Below, piece by piece: positions 35,816-41,902 of a stretch of DNA of 49,235 nt. Below the pieces are notes generated by a model. That model searched no databases. It was not told the DNA's origin and worked only from the letters and a program-made list of their open reading frames with translations. The DNA lies in the IMG/VR virus record IMGVR_UViG_3300049057_000242, positions 1 to 49,235 of that record; one strand, written 5' to 3'. The stretch comes from a virus. Positions within the stretch are counted from its first letter, which is position 1. Each line of letters starts with the position of its first letter. The position numbers and the translations under genes are program-made.

Positions 35816-36137
35816 ATCGGTTTTGTGGGGAGTCATCTTTGTTTTGTCATTGACGATTGTTTTGTTGCTTACAAAAAAGCCGGTTGAAAAAATAACCTTT
35901 GTTTCCGACAAGGGGAGTGTGGAAGCAATAAAGTTTTTACAATCCCAGAACCGGAAGAAAGATTCTACCATTACGCTGATGTCGGATTCGTTAAAAATAT
36001 CTCGTAAAAAAGAAGACAGCCTGGTGAAAAAAAATACAGAAATTTCAAAACGTTATGATAAAAAATATCGGGATATTACTCATGCTACTCTTCGCGGTAA
36101 AGATTCCATCCTCCGCGCAAATCTTCCTAACCTATAA
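35802..36137 (+). CDS. Inner-membrane spanin-like protein (Rz type, 111 aa)
   Basis: The N-terminal membrane helix (about residues 7-25, SVLWGVIFVLSLTIVLLL) is followed by a periplasmic charged helical part with heptad-like spacing, the form of i-spanins such as lambda Rz. Its 3' 83 bases are overlapped in another frame by the next gene, a classic spanin arrangement. Starts inside the last codons of the holin candidate (14-base overlap). Spanins fuse inner and outer membranes in the last step of lysis. There is no sequence family match that I can name. Confidence 0.62.
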   Translation: MKLSKSVLWGVIFVLSLTIVLLLTKKPVEKITFVSDKGSVEAIKFLQSQNRKKDSTITLMSDSLKISRKKEDSLVKKNTEISKRYDKKYRDITHATLRGKDSILRANLPNL

Positions 36138-36489
36138 AGGAGATACTCTTTCGTGTTATACGGATAAGGAAATGGACATGATCACCAAAAAGGTGGTACT
36201 CTCAAATGAATTACAGGAACGTTTAAGAATTGCCAACGAAAGGTTGTCCGAGTGCAATGATCGGGAAGCTTATCTTCAAGCGCAGATTGCGCAATACGAA
36301 GAGATCCGGACGAATATGGACCAGATACTTGTTCAGAAGGATGTAATGATTGAAAACCGTGATGAGGTTATTGTCGATAAGGATAAGGATATCCAAAAGC
36401 TCGCACGTGAGGTAAAGAAACAGAAGACGCTAAAAATTATAGGAACGTCCATTTTCGCGGCCGCCACCGCATATTTTATTATCCATTGA
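36055..36489 (+). CDS. Secreted coiled-coil protein with C-terminal membrane helix, spanin partner candidate (144 aa)
   Basis: Residues 1-22 form a signal peptide (MIKNIGILLMLLFAVKIPSS, then AQ as a likely cleavage site). Residues 30-122 are a long charged coiled coil. Residues about 125-142 (TLKIIGTSIFAAATAYFII) form a C-terminal membrane helix. It starts in the +1 frame inside the Rz-like gene. Signal peptide plus C-terminal anchor is close to a u-spanin, but no lipobox Cys is present (residue 22 is Gln), so a normal o-spanin lipoprotein is not supported. It may be a partner that stays in the inner membrane. Confidence 0.62.
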   Translation: MIKNIGILLMLLFAVKIPSSAQIFLTYKGDTLSCYTDKEMDMITKKVVLSNELQERLRIANERLSECNDREAYLQAQIAQYEEIRTNMDQILVQKDVMIENRDEVIVDKDKDIQKLAREVKKQKTLKIIGTSIFAAATAYFIIH

Positions 36490-36493
36490 TCAA

Positions 36494-36652
36494 ATGTGCT
36501 GCACCGGAAATAATGCCGTTATAAACAAGGAAAAGCAGGTAGCTGTGCTGAATAGCCAACCCCAAAAATCTTCCGGGGCCGCAATTAAAATCAATACGAA
36601 GAAGAAAAATAATTCTATAAAGCCGGGCGGCTTTGGTTTGACGGTGGGTTAA
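36494..36652 (+). CDS. Small basic protein with N-terminal Cys pair (52 aa)
   Basis: An open frame of 53 codons from ATG 36494 to TAA 36650, four bases after the previous stop. The product starts MCCTGNN and ends in a Gly-rich KPGGFGLTVG; it is basic and without a membrane segment. Codon content looks coding, and it fills an otherwise empty gap exactly. The function is unknown. Its stop shares a TTAA palindrome with the stop of the convergent gene. Confidence 0.55.
   Translation: MCCTGNNAVINKEKQVAVLNSQPQKSSGAAIKINTKKKNNSIKPGGFGLTVG
36619..36634. terminator. Weak hairpin at the convergent transcript ends
   Basis: AAAGCC (36619-36624) pairs with GGCTTT (36629-36634) around a GGGC loop. On the minus strand it lies about 15 bases after the last stop codon and is followed by an A/T-rich tract; on the plus strand it lies inside the 52-aa frame. 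It may end leftward transcription, but it lacks a clean T-run. Confidence 0.35.
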
Positions 36653-36975
36653 TAAGGCAAGAAATCCATCTTATCGTCCGGATCATTCTCTTTTTCCTGT
36701 TCCTGTTTTGCTGTTGCCATTTTGCTGGCCTTATACATTTTCATGGCCGATTCCTGTTCGGATCTCTTCGCAATTGTAATCTTCAATACTTTTTCACCCC
36801 TCTTTTTATCAAAAAATATCCACCCATGAACAAGGTATTCATTACCATCCTCATCGATATGTTTCGAAATCCCTATTAGATCAGGGTGGTTAAAATTTTT
36901 TTTCCGGTGGTTGGGATACATGGTGAATTTAATATAGTTCACCATTTTATCGAAAATGCTTTTATCACCCTCCAT
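36649..36975 (-). CDS. Hypothetical protein, last gene of the leftward operon (108 aa)
   Basis: Charged soluble protein with a basic N-terminal part and a beta-rich middle (NEYLVHGWIFFDKKRGEKVL, about residues 44-63). The C-terminal 25 residues are disordered and acidic, ending DKMDFLPY. The start overlaps the resolvase-like gene by 11 bases. The acidic-aromatic end is loosely like peptides that bind replication proteins, though this is weak. No family recognised. Confidence 0.72.
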   Translation of the reverse strand: MEGDKSIFDKMVNYIKFTMYPNHRKKNFNHPDLIGISKHIDEDGNEYLVHGWIFFDKKRGEKVLKITIAKRSEQESAMKMYKASKMATAKQEQEKENDPDDKMDFLPY

Positions 36976-37438
36976 AGAATTCTTTTTTTAAGTGTAGGAC
37001 AAATGATAACACCTGGCTTTTTGTATATTTCCATACAATCCTGTGATCAATGTATTTTTGATTCAATTGGTAGGAAAGGATTTTATATTTCAAAATGCTC
37101 TCTTCGGTTTCGGCTCCCTTTGTGTCAAAATATATTTTCAGGCCACCAGGTAGAGTTATTAAAAAATCCACATAAAGACTGATCCGTTTTCTCGTAACGC
37201 CTTCCCAATTCACATGGGATGGTTGTATTTCATATTTGTGCTGAAATTCAAAATCGAATCCAAGTTTTGTAAGCATTTCAAAACCGTACTGCTCCAGCTT
37301 AGAGTCAAATTTCTCCCCATATTTTTCGGTTTTTTTGTTGGCGTATTTGCTACCCGCCTTTTTTTTGGATGCGCTCCATCCGCCTCTGGCCGGAATGGTA
37401 ATGGTAGTGGCCACTTCTTCCGTATTATTGCTTTTCAT
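36965..37438 (-). CDS. DUF1064-like PD-(D/E)XK endonuclease, Holliday-junction-resolvase type
   Basis: 157 aa. After a basic N-terminus comes the family-like stretch SKYANKKTEKYGEKFDSKLE (residues 30-49), with Glu49 as the first acidic site. The nuclease core follows: Asp91 in LYVDFLI and Asp105-Thr-Lys107 in YFDTKG, that is D-x13-DxK, with a helix after it (ESILKYKILSYQL). This is the arrangement of PD-(D/E)XK phage nucleases that resolve branched DNA before packaging. The start codon overlaps the previous stop as ATGA. The catalytic residues are all present. Confidence 0.72.
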   Translation of the reverse strand: MKSNNTEEVATTITIPARGGWSASKKKAGSKYANKKTEKYGEKFDSKLEQYGFEMLTKLGFDFEFQHKYEIQPSHVNWEGVTRKRISLYVDFLITLPGGLKIYFDTKGAETEESILKYKILSYQLNQKYIDHRIVWKYTKSQVLSFVLHLKKEFYGG

Positions 37439-37878
37439 TTTTTTGGCTTATTTTTTATTGGAAGTAACCTCGGTTTGGCTACCCGAGGCAAGACGGGTGA
37501 TGAACTTTTGACAAAAGACAGGTCGGGTATGGCCTCATTCAATCGCTCCTGGAAGGATCTCTGGTCCTGAAAAAGAGAGAACCCTTCTGATTCGATATCG
37601 GAAGGGTTGAATGTTTTTTCTTTTTCCGCTTCTGTGGTTTCCGTTAAATAGCCTGTAAATATATTGGGAAGTAATTTCTTTTGAAGGTTCTCATATTCAT
37701 GCATGGGAAGCATTGCTACCTGTTCACTGGTGTTTTTATAAAAAAACGTAATGTAATCGACAATCTTGAACAATGGAATTCCATACATGGCCGATACTTT
37801 CTCCATGGAGAATTGTTCCCGGATGCACCGCTGAACAATCTTTTTTTTATCATACGAGCTTAATGGTTCATAATTCAT
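37435..37878 (-). CDS. Helix-turn-helix protein (147 aa)
   Basis: Residues 10-40 (DKKKIVQRCIREQFSMEKVS, then a turn at MYGIP and a second helix LFKIVDYITFF) read as a helix-turn-helix of the kind used by small DNA-binding proteins. The rest is low complexity with a basic Pro/Lys-rich tail (LPRVAKPRLLPIKNKPKK). The frame is open further upstream, but ATG 37878 is chosen because it forms an ATGA overlap with the 46-aa membrane gene and has a purine-rich GGAGGG 8-13 bases upstream. Possible regulator or terminase-small-like protein; unproven. Confidence 0.68.
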   Translation of the reverse strand: MNYEPLSSYDKKKIVQRCIREQFSMEKVSAMYGIPLFKIVDYITFFYKNTSEQVAMLPMHEYENLQKKLLPNIFTGYLTETTEAEKEKTFNPSDIESEGFSLFQDQRSFQERLNEAIPDLSFVKSSSPVLPRVAKPRLLPIKNKPKK

Positions 37879-38015
37879 TGTCGATCCCTCCGTTCTTTTT
37901 TCATGTAATGATAATCCCATTGTCTGTTTATCCAAATTATTATGGCTCCTACGGTCCAGAAAGACGCGTATGCCCCAAAGATAAAAAGCCACGGAACAAT
38001 TTCATACAGATTCAT
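37875..38015 (-). CDS. Single-span membrane protein (46 aa)
   Basis: An open frame from ATG 38015 to TGA 37875, product MNLYEIVPWLFIFGAYASFW onward: one strong membrane helix (about residues 7-28), then a basic, aromatic tail (WINRQWDYHYMKKERRDRQ). It starts in an ATGA overlap with the gene before and ends in an ATGA overlap with the gene after, which is strong evidence that it is real in spite of its size. Its role is unknown; superinfection exclusion or membrane anchoring are options. Confidence 0.75.
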   Translation of the reverse strand: MNLYEIVPWLFIFGAYASFWTVGAIIIWINRQWDYHYMKKERRDRQ

Positions 38016-38371
38016 AAAAATGATTTAAGACCATTAGAAGCCGCGAGAATCCCCTCAGCCCTTTGATCTAATGAGTTTACTTGGTCAAGAATATCCTGTT
38101 TGTCCCATGAAATAAAATAACCCTTGGAATTCGCCATGATGGGGGCTATTCCTTTTCTCCTGATAAAACTCACCAGCTTACGTAACCGAACACCCGTCAC
38201 TTTCTTTTTTAAACCAAATATTTCGATTTTTTCGTTAAGGGATTTGATGATTGCAGGTTCCTTAATCGGGTTTTGCTTGGTGTACTTTTCCATTCCGCTT
38301 ACCAGGAGGGGTACCAACTTCCTTTCATCGGGGGAAAGTTCTTCGGTCAGTTTTTCGAATCCCGTGATCAT
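38012..38371 (-). CDS. Winged-helix-like DNA-binding protein (119 aa)
   Basis: Residues about 30-90 carry a pattern I associate with a phage winged-helix family: a helix with IIKSLNEKIEIFG, then VTGVRLRKLVSFIRRKGIAP (59-78), then a wing-like strand ending SKGYFISWD. A C-terminal helix from about 88 could mediate dimer contact. Probably binds DNA in replication control. The gene is coupled on both sides by ATGA overlaps. Confidence 0.72.
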   Translation of the reverse strand: MITGFEKLTEELSPDERKLVPLLVSGMEKYTKQNPIKEPAIIKSLNEKIEIFGLKKKVTGVRLRKLVSFIRRKGIAPIMANSKGYFISWDKQDILDQVNSLDQRAEGILAASNGLKSFL

Positions 38372-39273
38372 AAAGGGAAATATTTATATTCGGCACCATC
38401 GAGAAAACTACCAGATTCTTTTTTTCCTAATTTATATACTTCAGAAACATCCCCCATACATTCACCGTTTTTGATTGAAGTACATTTTGAACCAAGTGAA
38501 CATATTAATCGGGATATTTTGTTTTTATTAACTGTTGGCCCCCATTCGCCCCATTGTTTGAAGAAGAAAGGTATAGCCGCTTCTGCGCACTGATTACGTA
38601 ATTCGCGTGCCCATTCGGGATGCATCGGTCTTGAGTTTGGTCCCGATTCACCGCCTACAATTACCCAATTGATTATTTTATCTTTTAATGGGCTAAATCT
38701 TGTTTCATAACCCTCTCCGTGATGATACATTTCTTTTATTAAATTCAAATTACCAAGAAGAGGCTCGCAGGAAATAAATTTAATTTTTGCAGGGATAAGA
38801 GCTAAATATGGAATGCGGATATTTGCTTGTTCTTCATTTTCTACACTGGTTCCTATCCAAACATTTTCCGGCCATTTTTGTAGCCATTCGGAGGGCACAA
38901 GTTTAGATATATTTTCTGGGCGTTTTGTTAGAAGTTGCCAAATTAGGTTTGGAGTATTTATTATTTCGTGAAACAATCTAACCCTGAATCCGAATACGTC
39001 ATTATTATCTTCGAAAATATCAGCCATACTGGCACAGAAAACTTTCTTTATAACGCCTAATTTTTCGGCTTCCAGATTCCATTTAGCTGGTTGTTTCCAA
39101 TACGTATCACTCATGGGTTTACGTTTGGATTTCGGTCCCCAATGCGGATCAACATGATTGTACCGGTTATCCAATGATTCCGCATAACAATTTTTGCAAC
39201 CATCAGAAACTTTCATGCAACCCCACCAAGGATTAAATGTATGGTCCGTCCATTCTATTTTTGAGTTTTCCAT
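38368..39273 (-). CDS. DUF5131 (phage Gp37/Gp68 family) protein
   Basis: 301 aa. The N-terminus IEWTDHTFNPWWGCMKVSDG, followed by CKNCYAE, is the family mark, with Cys19, Cys26 and Cys29 able to bind a metal cluster; radical-SAM-like chemistry has been proposed for this family from its Cys pattern. Further family-like parts are VFCASMADIFED, the QLLTKRPENI segment, WIGTSVEN and KFISCEPLLG, then WVIVGGESGP. The full-length pattern is intact. The substrate is unknown. Neighbours are a MazG-like enzyme and an ASCH protein, compatible with a nucleotide or RNA modification role, which is inference. Context is a phage operon with ATGA coupling downstream. Confidence 0.88.
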   Translation of the reverse strand: MENSKIEWTDHTFNPWWGCMKVSDGCKNCYAESLDNRYNHVDPHWGPKSKRKPMSDTYWKQPAKWNLEAEKLGVIKKVFCASMADIFEDNNDVFGFRVRLFHEIINTPNLIWQLLTKRPENISKLVPSEWLQKWPENVWIGTSVENEEQANIRIPYLALIPAKIKFISCEPLLGNLNLIKEMYHHGEGYETRFSPLKDKIINWVIVGGESGPNSRPMHPEWARELRNQCAEAAIPFFFKQWGEWGPTVNKNKISRLICSLGSKCTSIKNGECMGDVSEVYKLGKKESGSFLDGAEYKYFPL

Positions 39274-39275
39274 AA

Positions 39276-39584
39276 TTAATCTTTGATATGATTAACCACC
39301 CCATTCGCATCTGGAGTACCCCATTTTCGCTTCAGGTTAATCTGATGCTTTTCATCGATACAGTTACAAATATCTTCGTAACTCATTCCGTCACTCGCAG
39401 CAGCTCCGAATAAAAGTAAAAAGCAATCCGCGAATTCCAAACGTCTATCGGGAGCGCTTTCTTTCAAATCATTAATTAATTCAATCAACTCTTCTGCCAG
39501 ATGGCTCATTTTGCTCATCGGGGTTGCCTTACCAAATGTTTCCTGTTGCCATTTAGTAACTGTTTCAAATTGTTCTTTATTCAT
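39276..39584 (-). CDS. MazG-like nucleotide pyrophosphohydrolase
   Basis: 102 aa. The helix-rich core has the metal-binding pattern of MazG-type enzymes: LAEELIELINDL (about residues 28-39), then LEFADCFLLLF (about 49-59), that is, EExxEL and ExxD separated by a turn. These enzymes remove pyrophosphate from (d)NTPs, so it may shape the nucleotide pool or drain stringent-response or modified nucleotides. A relation to dATP/dGTP-cleaving phage enzymes of the 2-aminoadenine pathway cannot be excluded, but no PurZ-like gene is in the window. Two bases before the DUF5131 gene in the same operon. Confidence 0.78.
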   Translation of the reverse strand: MNKEQFETVTKWQQETFGKATPMSKMSHLAEELIELINDLKESAPDRRLEFADCFLLLFGAAASDGMSYEDICNCIDEKHQINLKRKWGTPDANGVVNHIKD

Positions 39585-39593
39585 GGTGTATGG

Positions 39594-40046
39594 TTAAAAT
39601 AAATTAGTTTGTAATTTCGGTTTTTTGATTTTCTCTTTTTTATTCATGTCAAAATACCATATTCCCATTTCTCCCTTACAAGGAATAGGGCTATCGAATT
39701 TCTCAATGTTTTTTAAAAACAGTCCGTATCTATTTGTCGTTTCAATTAATGCGTTTTTGTTTTCATAATTATCTCCACAAAGCCAACCACAGGCACCAAT
39801 ATAAACACTTCCTAAAATAAAACCATTTACCATTTCATCAGGGTTTTCCAACAGCTGCTCTTTGGTTAAATACGGATTGTTTATTGCTGTTTCATCGGTA
39901 GTCATCCCTGCATGAATAAGAATGGTTTTTCCAACTAATGATGAAAACCTATTATGCGTTCTGGTTTCAATTGTTTTCCATTCACGCATTATCCATGTTG
40001 CCCAAGGCTGATACAATGTAATTACGGGGTAAATTTCTGCTTTCAT
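39594..40046 (-). CDS. ASCH-domain (PUA-like fold) protein
   Basis: 150 aa. The N-terminal segment PVITLYQPWATWIMREWKTI, then ETRTH, is the ASCH hallmark (xLxxPWAxxIxxGxKxxExR), followed by a strand GKTILIHAG and GFILGSVYIGAC. ASCH domains bind RNA or modified bases, and several act as nucleosidases or as reader modules. The C-terminus has a beta hairpin with an aromatic GIWYFD, then a basic tail. The catalytic or binding substrate here is unknown. Lies between a small protein and the MazG-like gene. Confidence 0.85.
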   Translation of the reverse strand: MKAEIYPVITLYQPWATWIMREWKTIETRTHNRFSSLVGKTILIHAGMTTDETAINNPYLTKEQLLENPDEMVNGFILGSVYIGACGWLCGDNYENKNALIETTNRYGLFLKNIEKFDSPIPCKGEMGIWYFDMNKKEKIKKPKLQTNLF

Positions 40047-40048
40047 TG

Positions 40049-40255
40049 TTATGGTTTAAAATCTGTTTTGAAAATTTCTTTTTCACCCAATAGAACCGTG
40101 CGCCTGTTAATGAATGGCCTGCCGTCACTATGGTGTGTTAGGACTGCCCGATATTTTCTATATTTCAGGTCAGGTAAATCGGTAATTTTCGCAACGCAAA
40201 GCCTGCCGGAGACAATGGTCTTGATGGTTTCGTCTATGGTGAATTTATTCCCCAT
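40049..40255 (-). CDS. Small hypothetical protein (68 aa)
   Basis: A basic small alpha/beta protein with strands near CVAKITDLPD and RKYRAVLTHH and no membrane segment. Overlaps the FtsK-gamma gene by 11 bases at its start and ends 2 bases before the ASCH gene. No family recognised; real because of tight operon fit. Confidence 0.62.
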   Translation of the reverse strand: MGNKFTIDETIKTIVSGRLCVAKITDLPDLKYRKYRAVLTHHSDGRPFINRRTVLLGEKEIFKTDFKP

Positions 40256-40502
40256 CGTTTAGGAATAAAAAATTCTCCAAACTTTCAATATCTTTAAATA
40301 ACACCTCACGTGGCGTACCCCCATTAAATGGGCCTATAACACCCGCTTGTTCCAATTGGTCGGTTAATCGTCCGGCTCTGTTGTAACCCAATTTCAATTG
40401 TCTTTGTAAAAACGATGGAGATCCGTTTTGGTTTTCAACTACAGTTTTTGCAGCCTCACAAAACAAATCATCCAAATCGTCAATGTCTTTTAATTTTATC
40501 AT
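40245..40502 (-). CDS. Stand-alone FtsK gamma-domain (winged-helix) protein
   Basis: 85 aa. Residues 10-72 match the FtsK gamma domain closely: DLFCEAAKTVVE, then SPSFLQRQLKLGYNRAGRLT, DQLEQAGVIGP, and TPREVLF. In full-length FtsK/SpoIIIE this winged helix reads polar DNA motifs that guide the translocase and also activates the XerD recombinase at dif. Here the motor part is missing, and there is no sign of a truncated larger gene: a start codon in an ATGA overlap, and an acidic C-terminal end. Possible roles are competing with host FtsK, or marking phage DNA for Xer recombination. Confidence 0.85.
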   Translation of the reverse strand: MIKLKDIDDLDDLFCEAAKTVVENQNGSPSFLQRQLKLGYNRAGRLTDQLEQAGVIGPFNGGTPREVLFKDIESLENFLFLNDGE

Positions 40503-40795
40503 ATTGGTCTTAATTTAAAATTATCGATTGCGGATTTAATTTCTTCCCACGTTTTAAAAAATGGTTGGTTGCCGGTTCCTTCTTCTACCATCCAATAGGC
40601 TATTGCTTCCCACTTTTTGTTTACGAATACTGTGACGATGGATATTTTTCTGTTACCGGCCAGGAACTTTTGGTCTGGTGAGAATCCTGTTCCACCCGGC
40701 TTGTCCCATTTGTCCTCAGCCCATAACTGACCTTCGTGGAGTGTATGGTCTGGGATTAGACCTTCGTAACGCATATTGGTGAGGGTTAGAAACAT
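40499..40795 (-). CDS. Hypothetical protein (98 aa)
   Basis: Soluble alpha/beta protein with strands around KISIVTVFVNKKW (about residues 50-62) and a C-terminal helix. Overlaps the HNH gene by 10 bases and the FtsK-gamma gene by 4 (ATGA). No family or catalytic motif identified. Confidence 0.65.
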   Translation of the reverse strand: MFLTLTNMRYEGLIPDHTLHEGQLWAEDKWDKPGGTGFSPDQKFLAGNRKISIVTVFVNKKWEAIAYWMVEEGTGNQPFFKTWEEIKSAIDNFKLRPI

Positions 40796-41385
40796 TTTGT
40801 TTGATCTTTATTTCCAGAATATTTTTTTCTATTGAAATCAGAATTAGTTTTATCTACATGACATTCTTTACATTTCCATTCATAGTTGGATAACCAGCAC
40901 CCACCCCCACCATGTTTGACCGGTATAATGTGATCCAATTCAAGAAATGAAATATTAGAACATTTGATACATTTTTTGTTGCCGTGATACCATGTAATAT
41001 ATTTTTTACCAACTTCATAATAATTATTGATAATTGATAGAACATTTGATGCAAAATCATTACATTCATTATTAAACCATTTCCGTTGCCAAATTCTTTC
41101 TTCTCCTTCTTTTGATCCTTGTGGTTTTTCTCCGCACCCACAGGCACAAATACCTTCCAATTTTGGGAACATTTGTTCCATCTGTATGGATTGATGACGC
41201 TTATTTGGGTCAATTAGGTGACTGATCCGGCTATATAATTCGGTAGGATCAAAAAACATAACTCTTTCGATGACCTGAATTTTCTTGTCATCCTTTTTTT
41301 TACGATGCCATTCCAAATCCAATTCTTTTCTAACTAATGGTTGCCGACAGGAGGCCGGTTGTATTTCAAATAATTTATTATTCAT
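40786..41385 (-). CDS. HNH endonuclease with N-terminal zinc-ribbon-like part (199 aa)
   Basis: The HNH centre is in residues 139-182: Cys139/Cys142 and Cys172/Cys175 as zinc knuckles, Asp151-His152 (LELDHIIPVKHGG), Asn167 and His176 (ECHVDKTN). An earlier Cys group (CACGCGEKPQ, 80-89) resembles a second zinc site. HNH enzymes in phages can be homing endonucleases, packaging nicking enzymes or host-DNA-degrading enzymes. Nothing fixes the choice here. It lies 3 bases after the methyltransferase gene, and the DNA is fairly A/T-rich, so mobility is possible. Confidence 0.82.
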   Translation of the reverse strand: MNNKLFEIQPASCRQPLVRKELDLEWHRKKKDDKKIQVIERVMFFDPTELYSRISHLIDPNKRHQSIQMEQMFPKLEGICACGCGEKPQGSKEGEERIWQRKWFNNECNDFASNVLSIINNYYEVGKKYITWYHGNKKCIKCSNISFLELDHIIPVKHGGGGCWLSNYEWKCKECHVDKTNSDFNRKKYSGNKDQTKCF

Positions 41386-41388
41386 AAA

Positions 41389-41901
41389 TCAAAATGTAAA
41401 CGATTTAAAAATGGTTTCCTTGTCCCACCCTCTTTTCAATTCCAGAATACAAACCTGTACACGACTTCCGGGAAATGTTTTGCGCGGAAGAGCCGTAATG
41501 GATTTAAGCCCAAATTGCTTCAACATAGATAACCTCTTATCCGAATTCGTAACGGTACTCCAAGGCATAAGCGCAATAATATTGTCGGACATTTTCATGC
41601 ACTCAGTCAAGAAATACACCCCGATAGGTATTTTGGGGTCAAGATCCGAAGGTGCATTTCTCGTGTATGCAGATTTTTTTGAGAAGGGAGGATTCATTAC
41701 AATACACTCATACATTTTTGACTGATCCCTTAAAAAAAAATCATATTCATCATGGACCGTAAACCCAAGTTTACACCCCTCCTCCGAAATATTATGTAAT
41801 CCAGGAGTAGGTTCGTAAAAAGAGCCCACGTAATCGGGGATCATTTTTACCATATGAATAGCTACTATGGAGGGTGTTTGGAAGTTTACATCTATTATCA
41901 T
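41389..41901 (-). CDS. Short N6-adenine DNA methyltransferase-like protein (170 aa)
   Basis: The N-terminus FQTPSIVAIHMV fits motif X. EPTPGLHNI (about residues 30-38) stands where the SAM-binding motif I (EPSAGxGN) is expected, with His in place of the second Gly. CIVMNPPFSK (about 66-75) is motif IV, NPPF. MPWST and the strands after it complete the fold. It is short, without a target-recognition domain. ATG 41901 gives a one-base gap to the helicase stop and is preferred to an upstream ATG inside the helicase gene. It might protect phage DNA from restriction; activity is uncertain because of the altered motif I. Confidence 0.78.
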   Translation of the reverse strand: MIIDVNFQTPSIVAIHMVKMIPDYVGSFYEPTPGLHNISEEGCKLGFTVHDEYDFFLRDQSKMYECIVMNPPFSKKSAYTRNAPSDLDPKIPIGVYFLTECMKMSDNIIALMPWSTVTNSDKRLSMLKQFGLKSITALPRKTFPGSRVQVCILELKRGWDKETIFKSFTF

Positions 41902-41902
41902 A

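Noticed and set aside
39276-39584. 2-aminoadenine (Z-genome) pathway marker
   Set aside because: A MazG-like gene alone is not specific; no PurZ or DatZ-like gene is present in the window.
40854-41213. 119-aa minus-strand frame inside the HNH gene
   Set aside because: It is an out-of-frame reading of the HNH gene without the zinc and DH motifs in proper order.
40786-41901. Complete restriction-modification system (methyltransferase plus HNH)
   Set aside because: The methyltransferase is too short, lacks a target-recognition domain and has an altered SAM motif; the HNH protein resembles general phage HNH enzymes. Proximity alone is not enough.
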